A stretch of 34,800 nucleotides of DNA. It comes from Bacteroidales bacterium. GTDB lineage: Bacteria; Bacteroidota; Bacteroidia; Bacteroidales; Bacteroidaceae. A program made the translations under genes and the position numbers. Positions within the stretch are counted from its first letter, which is position 1. Each line of letters begins with the position of its first letter. Positions 15,858-23,873 of this stretch are shown here, piece after piece. The notes beneath the pieces are model-generated. The model did no database searches, was not told the DNA's origin, and saw only the letters and a program-made list of their open reading frames with translations. The stretch is taken from assembly GCA_018064685.1 (NCBI GenBank), contig JAGHUS010000017.1:1-34800 (forward strand), written 5' to 3'.

Positions 15858-16739
15858 CTACACTCTTATCCACGTAGGTGGTATGATGTCGTCCTTTTCC
15901 AGCATTGCCCACCATCTTGTGGGGGCCACGACTATCTTTTCGGGATTTGGATTGAGATAGGCTCCCCACCAGCTGAATGTGCTGTTGGCAATGATGTTAT
16001 GCTGGCATTGCGACATCAGATACATGTCCTGCCATGAGTCATTCCCCTTGTTGAAGTCGACGATGGTCATGTTTGGCAGGTTGTAGTTTTCTTTGATGTA
16101 TTCCTTGTCGTCCGAGAAGATGAAGAAATATGGGTTCTCGACGTGCTGTTTGATGTATTCTATGGCCCTCTCATAGTATGCCTTGTCGCAGATCGAGCCC
16201 AGCCCCTGTATGTTATAAACGCCCAGATAGTCGCCACGGCGTATGTGCAGTGCCACGCTGTTGCAGCCGTGCATCTTCTCGCGTGCCTGCTTTGTGGGGG
16301 CGGAAAGCAGAGCCTCGTTGTATTGGAACTCCTTCAGTATCTGCTGCTCTGCGCCATCATAGTATTTCCCGCTTTGAAATTGCCCGATGAGGAACTCTCC
16401 ACGTCCCTTATCCTCCATCACCTCGGGATAGTAGATGATAGCCTCCTTGGTGCGTACGGGACGTTTGGGCCAGAACAGCAAGGGGTGGGGAATGTTGCGT
16501 TTTCCTATCTTGATGCATCGCAGTAGGCCCAGCCATTTGTAATAGAGCTTCATGATGGGATTGATGCCTGTATAGGGATTCACGTTGGGGAACACCTTTT
16601 CCAACTCATAGCCATTGTGCTCGGCATTGCCTGCCGACACAAAGAGTATGGCTTTTTTATTCTGGTGGCGCAATGCAGCCACTAGTCCGTATTGGAACAT
16701 CATGTTTCCAAGTCCGCCCGATGCAACGATAATCTTCAT
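15858..16739 (-). CDS. Family 11 glycosyltransferase, probable alpha-1,2-fucosyltransferase
   Basis: This 293-residue protein has the GT11 signatures: the Gly-rich start MKIIVASGGLGNMMFQYGL (1-19), HIRRGDY (165-171), the GDP-fucose-binding motif shared by alpha-1,2 and alpha-1,6 fucosyltransferases, and NSTFSWWGAYL (252-262). Length is normal. It should transfer fucose from GDP-fucose to the 2-position of an acceptor sugar, probably galactose. No GDP-fucose synthesis genes (gmd, fcl, fkp) are in the window, so the donor must come from elsewhere. It is on the opposite strand to the surrounding plus-strand genes, has its own promoter at 16803-16834, and ends directly against a repeat array. Some GT11 members transfer other sugars, so the exact linkage is inferred. 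Confidence 0.9.
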   Translation of the reverse strand: MKIIVASGGLGNMMFQYGLVAALRHQNKKAILFVSAGNAEHNGYELEKVFPNVNPYTGINPIMKLYYKWLGLLRCIKIGKRNIPHPLLFWPKRPVRTKEAIIYYPEVMEDKGRGEFLIGQFQSGKYYDGAEQQILKEFQYNEALLSAPTKQAREKMHGCNSVALHIRRGDYLGVYNIQGLGSICDKAYYERAIEYIKQHVENPYFFIFSDDKEYIKENYNLPNMTIVDFNKGNDSWQDMYLMSQCQHNIIANSTFSWWGAYLNPNPEKIVVAPTRWWAMLEKDDIIPPTWIRV

Positions 16740-16802
16740 TCCTTCTTTTCTGACTTTTTTTGTGTGAATATGCTACAAGTGTCTTGTACTCAACTTGTCT
16801 TG

Positions 16803-16834
16803 CAAAGATACGTCTTTCGTGTGTTCTTTCCAAA
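16803..16834 (-). promoter_or_regulatory. Promoter of the fucosyltransferase gene
   Basis: On the minus strand TTTG (16831-16834) and TATCTTTG (16803-16810) are 20 bases apart, matching both consensus elements. The predicted leader is about 58 bases. Confidence 0.75.
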
Positions 16835-16880
16835 TAATTATTCATATTTGTGTTCTTTATTTACATTTAGACGTTTATTC

Positions 16881-16911
16881 TTTGTACTTTTCTTTTTTTT
16901 GCTTACTTTTG
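16881..16911 (+). promoter_or_regulatory. Promoter of the GT4 gene at 16917, predicting a leaderless transcript
   Basis: TTTG (16881-16884) and TACTTTTG (16904-16911) are 19 bases apart and match both elements. The start codon follows only five bases after the -7 box, where transcription itself should begin. Confidence 0.7.
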
Positions 16912-16916
16912 CATTG

Positions 16917-18080
16917 ATGAAAATAGCAGTCATAACATCTGGCATACTGCCTGTTCCGGCGGTCGAGGGAGGTGCGGTCGAGCATCTGACGGAGTATTAT
17001 GTAGAGGCTAACGAGCGCACTGGCGAGCACGACATTACGGTCTTTAGTGTGGCTCCCCACAAGCCTCTGCCACGTCGCAGCTACAAGCACACGCGTTTTG
17101 TGAATGTCAACGTCACATCCTTTCTGTCGCGTGTTCGCCGTGTCATGTTCTGCAAGTACCATAAGTGCTACTATTATCATCCTTATGTCGAGTATTTTCT
17201 GTCGCGCATATTGCGCAAGGTGAAGCGTGGTGGTTTTGACCTGATTGTCCTGGAGAACCGTCCTGCTTTCGCGCCAGTATTGCGCCGGCACACCACTGCA
17301 CGCATTCTCATTCACCTTCACACCGACACGATAAACACCAGTCAGCCTTTGGCACGCGAGTGGCTTGACAATGCAGATGGTGTGATAGCCATTTCCGACT
17401 ATATTCGCCGGCAGGTGTTGCGGGTGAAGCCCGATATGCTAGTTCGTATTGCCTATAATGGCATACAACTCGAACATTTCAGTCAGGCAACGCCTTTCGC
17501 ACGGGCCGAGATGGGTTTTACGTCCGACGATTTCGTGCTGGTTTATTGCGGGCGTGTCATCCCCGAGAAAGGTATAGAGCAAGTCATCGAAGCCATGCTG
17601 ATGCTCACGCAGCAGCAAGTGGACGTAAAGCTGCTTGTCATTGGCTCCTCATTTTATGGCACAGACAAGCATGTAGATGCCTATGTGGCCAAGATGCAGC
17701 AGTTGGCAGAGCCTGTCAAGGAGTCGATACACTTCACGGGCTATGTGCCCTACGACCAGATACCCTGCTATCTCAAGGCTTGCGATGTGGCTGTCCTTCC
17801 GTCGCTTTGCGAGGAGGCTTTCGGCCTTACCATGCTCGAGGGCATGGCCTGCGCTCTGCCCGTCATCACCACCAATGCGGGTGGCATTCCCGAGGTGTGT
17901 GAAGGGGCCAGCATTGTGCTGCCGCGTGACGAACATCTTGCGGCCAACATAGCAGCCTCTGTCAGGAGCCTGAAAGACGACCGTAACAAACTGGGTGAGT
18001 TAAAGGAAAAGGCACTCAATCGCAGCCAGTCATTCTCGCTGGAACGCTACACGGCATCGATGTTCGAGGCCTTGAAATAA
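16917..18080 (+). CDS. Family 4 glycosyltransferase, stand-alone gene
   Basis: The start is taken at 16917, giving the typical GT4 N-terminus MKIAVITSGILPVPAVEGGA and 387 residues. The frame stays open upstream to 16692, but that part is Phe-rich, overlaps the promoters and the divergent gene, and has no protein character. Domains: N-terminal Rossmann domain with the EGGAVEHL acceptor loop, YCGRVIPEKGIEQVIEAM at the hinge, and EEAFGLTMLEGMA (E300, E308) for the nucleotide sugar. The segment LIVLENRPAF and the IAYNGIQLEHF motif fit many polysaccharide GT4 enzymes. It is not close to the four paralogues at 8644-15672. It converges on the flippase gene with a single base between the two stops. 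Confidence 0.88.
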   Translation: MKIAVITSGILPVPAVEGGAVEHLTEYYVEANERTGEHDITVFSVAPHKPLPRRSYKHTRFVNVNVTSFLSRVRRVMFCKYHKCYYYHPYVEYFLSRILRKVKRGGFDLIVLENRPAFAPVLRRHTTARILIHLHTDTINTSQPLAREWLDNADGVIAISDYIRRQVLRVKPDMLVRIAYNGIQLEHFSQATPFARAEMGFTSDDFVLVYCGRVIPEKGIEQVIEAMLMLTQQQVDVKLLVIGSSFYGTDKHVDAYVAKMQQLAEPVKESIHFTGYVPYDQIPCYLKACDVAVLPSLCEEAFGLTMLEGMACALPVITTNAGGIPEVCEGASIVLPRDEHLAANIAASVRSLKDDRNKLGELKEKALNRSQSFSLERYTASMFEALK

Positions 18081-18081
18081 T

Positions 18082-19617
18082 TTACTTTATAAACCTCTGC
18101 TTCATGCGTATGGCGAACTCCTTTGCTCCTTTTGCAAAGAAGTAGTAGATGACGCCGCTAACAACCAGATAGAATACGATACTGGTGGCCGAATAGGCTA
18201 TCCATTGCCATATACTCTCCGACGGGTTTAGGGGAATCCATTGGCATACATACGTGCAGCCAATGACAGTTCCGATGGTCAGCACGAACAGTGGCACCGT
18301 GCCCTTCCAGTATATCGAGACAGGCATCTTCAGTCCCTGGCTGAATAGGAAGTAGGGCTTCCAGAACACCGATATGCACGTCATGCTCACCACCTTGCCG
18401 GTGAGGATGCCCGCAATGCCCCAGAAGTGTCCCGCCACAAGTATGATGCTGATGTTCAGTATCAGTTCGGCCCATGCCGCCCATGTGTCGGAATAGAGTC
18501 CGTGGGCATAGTTGTACATGTCCACCACGCGCTTGGTGTTCTCGATGTAGAAGAAGACGATGAGCAGTATCAGCACCTCTCGGCCTATGATGTATTTCTC
18601 GTCGCCCAGCCAGATGATGATGAAAGGCTCGATGAGGTTGAGGACGCCAAAGGCCAGGAAGCCGGATGCGAAGTGTCTGAGACTCATCATCTCCCAGAAG
18701 ACGCTGATAAGCTTCTTCTTGTCTCCCTCGGCCACCAGATTGCCAATGCTGGCACTCACGCTGTTCAGTGCTGTGTTGAACAGTACGGCTATCTTTTGGA
18801 TTATCATCGTGTAGTTGCCGTATCGGGCCACCATCTCCAACGACACAAAGATGAAGATAAACAACTCGTCGCTGCGTCCCAGCAGGAAGTCCTTTATCTT
18901 GTGTATGAAGATCTGCTTTACGTTCTTCAGCACCTCGGGATACTTTTTCAGCAATGCCTTACCCTTACTCTTGTCAGCCTTCAGCCATGGGTATTCCTTG
19001 TTGATCTTTACGTTGAGGAAGATGCAGGCAAAGAGGCCGAAAAGGAACTCGGTGATAGTCCATAAATATATGTTTTTCAGATAGTAAGCCAATGCTATCT
19101 GTATGCCTATCTTGACGAGCGTGGCCGTCTGCATGTACATCGATATGAGGTACTCCTTCTGGTCGGCGGTGAGCAGTATCTGACGGTAGTTGATGAAGTA
19201 TCCGACCAGCGAACTGCCTAGGAATGAGTAGTATGCAAAGTATATGAAGAAGAGGCTTAGCCCCGTGTCGGTAAAGACGAAGGGGAAGCTCAGACTTATC
19301 AGTACGCCGGCCGACAACACGAAGAGGCCTATGGTGCGATACAGATAGCCCATGAGCGACATCACCTCCTGCGTCTTCTCGCGGTCGCCTTCTTGCAGCG
19401 GTTTGTACAGGAAGAAACAGATGCAGCTGCTGATGCCCAGTTCGGCCAGGTTCAGGTAGCCCAATATGCTGCCCAGCGTGCCGGTCAGTCCGATGAACTC
19501 TTCGCCCAGGCAATCGAGGAATATCTTGCGTGTGAAGAAAGAGAAAAAGAGCGATAGAAAGTAAAACAACACGTTTACCTTCGCGTTCAGTATGCTGTTG
19601 GATGCTCTTCCTGCCAT
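18082..19617 (-). CDS. wzx: Wzx-type oligosaccharide flippase
   Basis: This 511-residue polytopic membrane protein of the polysaccharide transport (PST/MOP) superfamily shows about 12-14 hydrophobic segments. It starts with a short basic stretch, SNSILNAKVNVLFYFLSLF, then FLDCLGEEFIGLTGTLGSIL, as in Bacteroidales 'sugar transporter' flippases. GNYTMI, LNSVSASIGNLVAEG and the WLGDEKYIIGREVL region are recognisable. It would flip a lipid-linked oligosaccharide from the cytoplasmic to the periplasmic face of the inner membrane. It is the last gene of the minus-strand run tilS - GT4 - GT2 - flippase. The symbol denotes the role; no closer homologue was checked. Confidence 0.85.
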   Translation of the reverse strand: MAGRASNSILNAKVNVLFYFLSLFFSFFTRKIFLDCLGEEFIGLTGTLGSILGYLNLAELGISSCICFFLYKPLQEGDREKTQEVMSLMGYLYRTIGLFVLSAGVLISLSFPFVFTDTGLSLFFIYFAYYSFLGSSLVGYFINYRQILLTADQKEYLISMYMQTATLVKIGIQIALAYYLKNIYLWTITEFLFGLFACIFLNVKINKEYPWLKADKSKGKALLKKYPEVLKNVKQIFIHKIKDFLLGRSDELFIFIFVSLEMVARYGNYTMIIQKIAVLFNTALNSVSASIGNLVAEGDKKKLISVFWEMMSLRHFASGFLAFGVLNLIEPFIIIWLGDEKYIIGREVLILLIVFFYIENTKRVVDMYNYAHGLYSDTWAAWAELILNISIILVAGHFWGIAGILTGKVVSMTCISVFWKPYFLFSQGLKMPVSIYWKGTVPLFVLTIGTVIGCTYVCQWIPLNPSESIWQWIAYSATSIVFYLVVSGVIYYFFAKGAKEFAIRMKQRFIK

Positions 19618-19669
19618 GATGTCTGTTTATCCTGTTGGGTTGCGTCTTGCGTGTGATGATGCCAGTTGA

Positions 19670-20584
19670 TTATTTCAGCAAGAAACGCAGCCAGTTCTTT
19701 GTGCTTACAAAGGTAGTATATTTTTTTTGAATCATCACCCTAGCGAGCGCTATTTTTTGTTTTAGTGGTAATACATGTGCTGTATAGAACACTTTGTCGA
19801 GTGTATAGCGCGCATATTTCCTCAACAGGGGCAGCATGTCCTTGTGCTGTTGCCCCCACTTCATGAGCTCGTCCACCACCGTCAGGTAGCAGTCCACGTT
19901 GCGTCGGCTGTAGTGGTTTGTCATGGTGCTGTTGGCCCTGACGCGATGCTCTACATACGCCTCCTTGATGCAGCCAATCCTGTCAGATTGCAAGGTGAGC
20001 AGGGTGGTGTAGAGCTCGTCCTCGTGGATGATACCCGGGTAGAACGTGAGTCCGAGGCGACGTATGTAGTCATGCTTGACGAACAACAGCCAGGGCACGG
20101 CACGATGTGTGTAGTTGTCCAGCAGCGAGTGCATCAGTTCGACTCCCTTGTAGGCAGTGCCCTCTTGATAGATGGCGGTGCGGTGATAGTCCCAGCAGAT
20201 GTTGGATGGCCCTTGCTCGCACAGTATGTCACCGTCAAAGAATACGAAGTCGTAGTCCGCTTCCCTCATCACCTCCAGGCAGCGACGGAAACAATCTGGC
20301 TTGAGGATGTCATCGCTGTCCATGAAGTAGATGTAGCGCCCTTTGGCATGCTGCATGCCCGTATTGCGTGCCACGCTCTGCCCCTGGTTTGCCTGGCTGA
20401 ATACACGCACCCGGCTGTCGCGTGCCGCATAGTCCTCCAGGATGGTCAGGCTGTCATCAGTCGATCCGTCGTTGACACATATCACCTCCATGTCCTCAAC
20501 CTCCTGGGCAAGGACGCTGTCGATGGCGTCGCACAGGTATCGTCCTGTGTTGTAGACGGGGATGATAACGCTGATACAATTCAT
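19670..20584 (-). CDS. Family 2 glycosyltransferase
   Basis: This 304-residue GT-A inverting enzyme has the classical N-terminus ISVIIPVYNTGRYLCDAIDS (4-23), VNDGSTDDS (38-46), the NQGQSVARNTGM donor motif and the metal-binding DSDD (93-96, in YFMDSDDILKPDCF). HEDELYTT (about 191-198) provides the likely catalytic base. The C-terminal region is basic with amphipathic stretches, as in membrane-associated EpsJ-like enzymes. It sits 52 bases before the flippase gene and 107 bases after the GT4 gene, on the same strand. The gap before it holds short attcataatt repeats and a GC-rich hairpin. Confidence 0.9.
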   Translation of the reverse strand: MNCISVIIPVYNTGRYLCDAIDSVLAQEVEDMEVICVNDGSTDDSLTILEDYAARDSRVRVFSQANQGQSVARNTGMQHAKGRYIYFMDSDDILKPDCFRRCLEVMREADYDFVFFDGDILCEQGPSNICWDYHRTAIYQEGTAYKGVELMHSLLDNYTHRAVPWLLFVKHDYIRRLGLTFYPGIIHEDELYTTLLTLQSDRIGCIKEAYVEHRVRANSTMTNHYSRRNVDCYLTVVDELMKWGQQHKDMLPLLRKYARYTLDKVFYTAHVLPLKQKIALARVMIQKKYTTFVSTKNWLRFLLK

Positions 20585-20610
20585 AATTCACAATTCGTAA
20601 TTCATAATTA
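20579..20610. repeat. attcataatt short repeat at the GT2 start
   Basis: ATTCATAATT occurs at the start codon of the GT2 gene and again about 20 bases on, with degenerate copies between. It includes the first bases of the coding sequence. Confidence 0.6.
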
Positions 20611-20648
20611 GGCTGCGCGATGCCTTTTGCCCTTGTTCTCATTCTATT

Positions 20649-20666
20649 CCCCGCCTCGTGGCGGGG
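20649..20666. repeat. GC-rich perfect hairpin between GT4 and GT2
   Basis: CCCCGCC (20649-20655), loop TCGT, GGCGGGG (20660-20666), followed by a G-rich run (ctaggggtgggggc). There is no T tract on either strand, so it is not a classical terminator. It may slow or process the mRNA between the two genes, or be a copy of a dispersed palindrome. Confidence 0.6.
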
Positions 20667-20691
20667 CTAGGGGTGGGGGCGCTGATTATCT

Positions 20692-21828
20692 TCACTTCAT
20701 CGATGCCCTGGTGTAAATCCTCTTGTAAATGCTTAGTACTGTGTCGGCTACACGCTGTGCATTGAAGCGTTTCTCCACCATCTCGTATGCGGCTTCGCCG
20801 TGTGCCTTTATGCATTCGGGTTGATGCATGTAACTGATATAGGCATCGGCTGCGGCCTGCGGATTGCCAAAGGGTATGATGGTGCCATTCTCGTCGTCTG
20901 TGATGACCTCCTTTGTGCCGTCGGTGGGAGTTACCACGATGGGTTTCTTCATGGCCATGGCCTCGAGCAATGCTATGCTAAGTCCTTCCCACAGGCTGGG
21001 CAGCGCATAGACGTCGATGGTCTTGAGCACGGCAGGTACGTCGGTGCGGAACGGGCTCGTCTTCAGGTAATCGTGCATGTGGTGCTGGTCGATATATTGC
21101 ATCACCTCGGCGTGCATGTCGCCTTCGCCTACCAGCAGTCCCTTTATGCGTGGTTCGCTCTCGTGGGCCAGTTCGATGGACTTGACGAAGTCCAGCGGAG
21201 CCTTCTGCAACGTGATGCGGCATATCTCGGCCACGACGAAATCGTCGTCCGTGAAACCCAGTTCGGGGCGCAGGTTGGGGTAGTGTGCTTCTGCGTCGAA
21301 ACGGTGCAGGTTGATGCCGTTTTCTATCACCGTGTTCTGCTGCAGACCGAATGTGTCCTCGCCCGTCTTCCGGTTACTTTCCGACACGCATATCACCTCC
21401 TGTGCCATGTGGCAAATGAGCTTCTCGCTCCATGCCCTCACCTTGCGTACCAGCCAGTTCTGGTCCTGGTGGAAACTCCATCCGTGCACGGTGTAGATGA
21501 GCGGAATGTTCAGTTTGCTTGCCGTCCCCAGCATGTTCGATGCGGCCCGGCTGCCATGGGCGTGGATGATGTCGATCTTCTCCTGCTGCACCACCTCGCG
21601 TATCTTCCTGCTCACCTTTCGGTCGAAAGCCTTCTGCGTCTCAATCACATAGCACTTTATGCCCTGACTCTCCAGCGTGTCTATCATGTGGCCGCCGGTG
21701 AAGGCCATGGCGATAGGTTCCACGCGCTCCTTGTCCAGGCATTGGATGAGGTCCAGGACATGCGATTCGCCGCCGCCTATCTGTCCCTGTCTTATCACCT
21801 CCAGTACTTTAATCCTTCTGCGTGCCAT
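20692..21828 (-). CDS. Family 4 glycosyltransferase overlapping tilS
   Basis: This 378-residue GT-B enzyme starts MARRRIKVLEVIRQGQIGGG, with GGGESHVLDL as the acceptor loop. IIHAHGSRAA (88-97), TVHGWSFH, ENGINLHRFD (169-178) and SLWEGLSIALLEAMA (E281, E289) follow the standard GT4 order. It belongs to a different subgroup from the plus-strand paralogues. Its start lies 20 bases inside the 3' end of tilS in another frame, so the two genes are almost certainly translated from one mRNA. Sugar specificity is unknown. Confidence 0.9.
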   Translation of the reverse strand: MARRRIKVLEVIRQGQIGGGESHVLDLIQCLDKERVEPIAMAFTGGHMIDTLESQGIKCYVIETQKAFDRKVSRKIREVVQQEKIDIIHAHGSRAASNMLGTASKLNIPLIYTVHGWSFHQDQNWLVRKVRAWSEKLICHMAQEVICVSESNRKTGEDTFGLQQNTVIENGINLHRFDAEAHYPNLRPELGFTDDDFVVAEICRITLQKAPLDFVKSIELAHESEPRIKGLLVGEGDMHAEVMQYIDQHHMHDYLKTSPFRTDVPAVLKTIDVYALPSLWEGLSIALLEAMAMKKPIVVTPTDGTKEVITDDENGTIIPFGNPQAAADAYISYMHQPECIKAHGEAAYEMVEKRFNAQRVADTVLSIYKRIYTRASMK

Positions 21829-23077
21829 ATTCTATTGTAGTCTTGCTTCTTGAGTGTCTGTTTTTCTGTTCGATGCACAGCACATTGCGCGTCTCCTCGC
21901 CCACCTTGTACAGGTCTGATGCCCGTACGCCTATCAGCCACACTATCTGTCCTTTGCCATCTGTCAGCACGTGTTGTTCCTCCTTCTCCAGGCGGTTCAT
22001 CTTCCTGTCCGTCATCATGTCGCTCACCAGTCTGCTTCCCTTCATGCCGAAAGGTGTCATGCGGTCGGCCTGCTGTGTGGGACGTATGCTGAGCGGACGC
22101 AGCACCTTGTCGGCATCCAGATAGAGTGTTCCAGCCTTCATCACTGTCAGTCGTTCGCGCTCGATGATGCATTCCTGCAGTGTGGGTTCCTGTATCCTTT
22201 CGCTCTTGTTCATCAGCACCATCTGGGTGCGTGTCTTCAGCAGGACGTGTGTGTCCGACTCGATGAGGCTCCCCACAGCTCCTGTCCAGATGTTGCTCTC
22301 CTGGGTGGCGTTGAAGCCGCATCCTAGCAGTGCCTCGTGCAGCTCGGTCAGCGTTGTCGCCCTCCCGGTGTTCAGTCCGCGCTCGTAAATGGGCAGCGCC
22401 TCCTGCATGTGTGTGGCAGTCATGGCGATGTTCTTGACTGCTTGCGGGTTAAGGCGTTCCAGCAGTGGGATGATGTCCAGCCTTATCCTGTTGCGCAGTG
22501 CGTCTCTTTCCGCATTCGTGCTGTCGTCAACCCATGTCTGCTGCTTCGCGTGCAGATAGTCCAGTATGTCCTGCTTCGTGCAATCCAGCATAGGCCGTAC
22601 GATGTGTGCGTTGCGCCAATGCATGCCAGCCATTCCTCGTAGTCCTGTGCCTCGCACCAGGTTCAGCAGCACCGTCTCGGCCTGGTCCTGCCTGTGGTGC
22701 GCCACGCAGATGGCTGTTGCTGCCGTCTTGATGCGCACCTGTTCAAACCATGTGTAGCGCAGCTCACGTGCTCCCATCTCTATGCTCACTTTCTTCTGCT
22801 GACAGTATGCCAGAGTGTCGAACTCCTTGACTCTGAGCTCGATGCCGTGCCTTGTACACAAGTTGCGTACAAAATTCTCGTCGCGCATCGACTCCTCGCC
22901 TCTAAGGTGGAAGTTGCAGTGCAGTGCCATGACGTCGTATTGCAGTTCGTGTAGCACCAAAAGCAATGCCACCGAGTCGGCTCCTCCGCTCAGTGCCACC
23001 AGTATCCTCTTGCCCTTCTCCAGGAGCTGGTGTCTAGCTATGGCTTGTTCCACAAGTCTTTGCAAATTGCTTTTCAT
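21809..23077 (-). CDS. tilS: tRNA(Ile)-lysidine synthase TilS
   Basis: This 422-residue cytoplasmic enzyme attaches lysine to C34 of the CAU-anticodon tRNA-Ile using ATP, so that it reads AUA codons. The PP-loop ATP pyrophosphatase motif is LVALSGGADSVALL (26-39). HCNFHLRGEES, GARELRYTWF and VAHHRQDQAETVLLNLVRGTGLRGM follow as in TilS; the last part, about residues 360-420, is the TilS C-terminal domain. The gene is normally essential. Here it heads a minus-strand run whose other members are glycan genes, and its 3' end overlaps the next gene by 20 bases. Upstream lies a long non-coding gap with a possible -7 box at 23100-23107. Confidence 0.95.
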   Translation of the reverse strand: MKSNLQRLVEQAIARHQLLEKGKRILVALSGGADSVALLLVLHELQYDVMALHCNFHLRGEESMRDENFVRNLCTRHGIELRVKEFDTLAYCQQKKVSIEMGARELRYTWFEQVRIKTAATAICVAHHRQDQAETVLLNLVRGTGLRGMAGMHWRNAHIVRPMLDCTKQDILDYLHAKQQTWVDDSTNAERDALRNRIRLDIIPLLERLNPQAVKNIAMTATHMQEALPIYERGLNTGRATTLTELHEALLGCGFNATQESNIWTGAVGSLIESDTHVLLKTRTQMVLMNKSERIQEPTLQECIIERERLTVMKAGTLYLDADKVLRPLSIRPTQQADRMTPFGMKGSRLVSDMMTDRKMNRLEKEEQHVLTDGKGQIVWLIGVRASDLYKVGEETRNVLCIEQKNRHSRSKTTIEYGTQKD

Positions 23078-23099
23078 GTGTGCGTCTGCATATTCTCTG

Positions 23100-23107
23100 C
23101 AAATTTA
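23100..23107 (-). promoter_or_regulatory. Possible -7 box of tilS
   Basis: TAAATTTG on the minus strand matches TAnnTTTG, 22 bases before the start codon. No good -33 element is seen 20 bases upstream. Confidence 0.4.
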
Positions 23108-23510
23108 CAAAAAAAATCAATACCATGGCCTTTATTCGGCAGAATATTTTCACTTATAGACGCATTTGACTGCAAGTCTTGAATCATTTGGCCACCCTGA
23201 CTCGATTTGCACAATTTCTGCTTTTGGTAAGGCTGCTGATGACCATCGGACAGGACGATGATTTCATGGGCCGAAATGGGCAAAAAGGGATAGGGAAATG
23301 CTATGGAATGTTATGTAATATTATGATATGATATTAAAGAAGAAAGGTTAAACGAAGAAACCTTCCCCCCTGCACCCCCTATAAAGAAGAAAATTATAAA
23401 GAAGAAATGGCGGCAACGACAACGACAAAAAAAATTCCAAAAAGCTGGATTTTGGGGGTATTTTCATATTAAAAAAACCAGCTATCGATTGCAGCGAAAA
23501 GGCAGGTGAT

Positions 23511-23612
23511 CGCAGCAGTCACATTTTGCACTCGCAGCAGTCACATTTTGCACTCGCAGCAGTCGCATTTTGCACTCGCAGCAGTCGCAAATTACACTCG
23601 CAGCAGTCGCAA
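23511..23612 (+). repeat. 22-bp tandem array (iteron-like)
   Basis: Four complete 22-bp units begin at 23511, 23533, 23555 and 23577, each starting CGCAGCAGTC(A/G)C; a fifth partial unit runs from 23599 to 23612. Units 1 and 2 are identical. Unit 3 differs by one base, and unit 4 has further changes in its second half. There are no spacers, so this is not a CRISPR array. The period is about two helical turns. Confidence 0.95.
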
Positions 23613-23668
23613 TCAGCGACAGTAACGATTGTCATTCGCATTTGTGGCAAGTGTTTGAGGATGGATCT

Positions 23669-23739
23669 TGTGGATTTCGTGTAATGATTGAGAGGGTTTG
23701 CAGTCCCTGCTTATGGCCTCAATTTACACGATTTCCACA
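23669..23739. repeat. Long imperfect inverted repeat
   Basis: The left arm (23669-23692, TGTGGATTTCGTGTAA then tgattgag) pairs with the right arm (23718-23739, ctcaat then TTACACGATTTCCACA). Mismatches are confined to the middle of the ttt/aat segment and a short bulge. The loop is about 25 bases. A nine-T run follows about 13 bases after the right arm. It could be a structured RNA, a weak terminator or a protein-binding site. Confidence 0.75.
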
Positions 23740-23865
23740 GGTACCTTAATTATTTTTTTTTCACGTTGTTTAACTCTCTGTAAATCTGATTTTAAAGTGG
23801 CAAAAATCTGCCCAAAAACGGAGTAGTATCTAATCAAATTCAATCAGCGTATTGGCAGAATGTCG

Positions 23866-23873
23866 TACCTTTG
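23866..23873 (+). promoter_or_regulatory. Orphan -7 box pointing into the 3' end of mutS2
   Basis: TACCTTTG in the context gtacctttgcggcg is a typical Bacteroidota -7 box, on the strand opposite to mutS2. The only start nearby (23890) opens a 15-codon frame with a signal-peptide-like beginning (MKRLLSALFI), then stops. No clear -33 box was found. Confidence 0.35.

Noticed and set aside
16692..16916. 75-residue N-terminal extension of the GT4 at 16917
   Set aside because: It overlaps the divergent fucosyltransferase and both promoters and is Phe/Leu-rich without domain character; the standard GT4 start is at 16917.
7780..21828. Invertible promoter controlling the glycan locus
   Set aside because: I looked for inverted repeats flanking promoter boxes before the glycan genes and for UpxY/UpxZ or invertase genes; none were found. 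The 8-bp pair at 7696/7730 is too short and encloses no clear promoter.
23511..23612. Possible CRISPR array
   Set aside because: Units are contiguous 22-bp tandem copies with no spacers, and there is no cas gene nearby.
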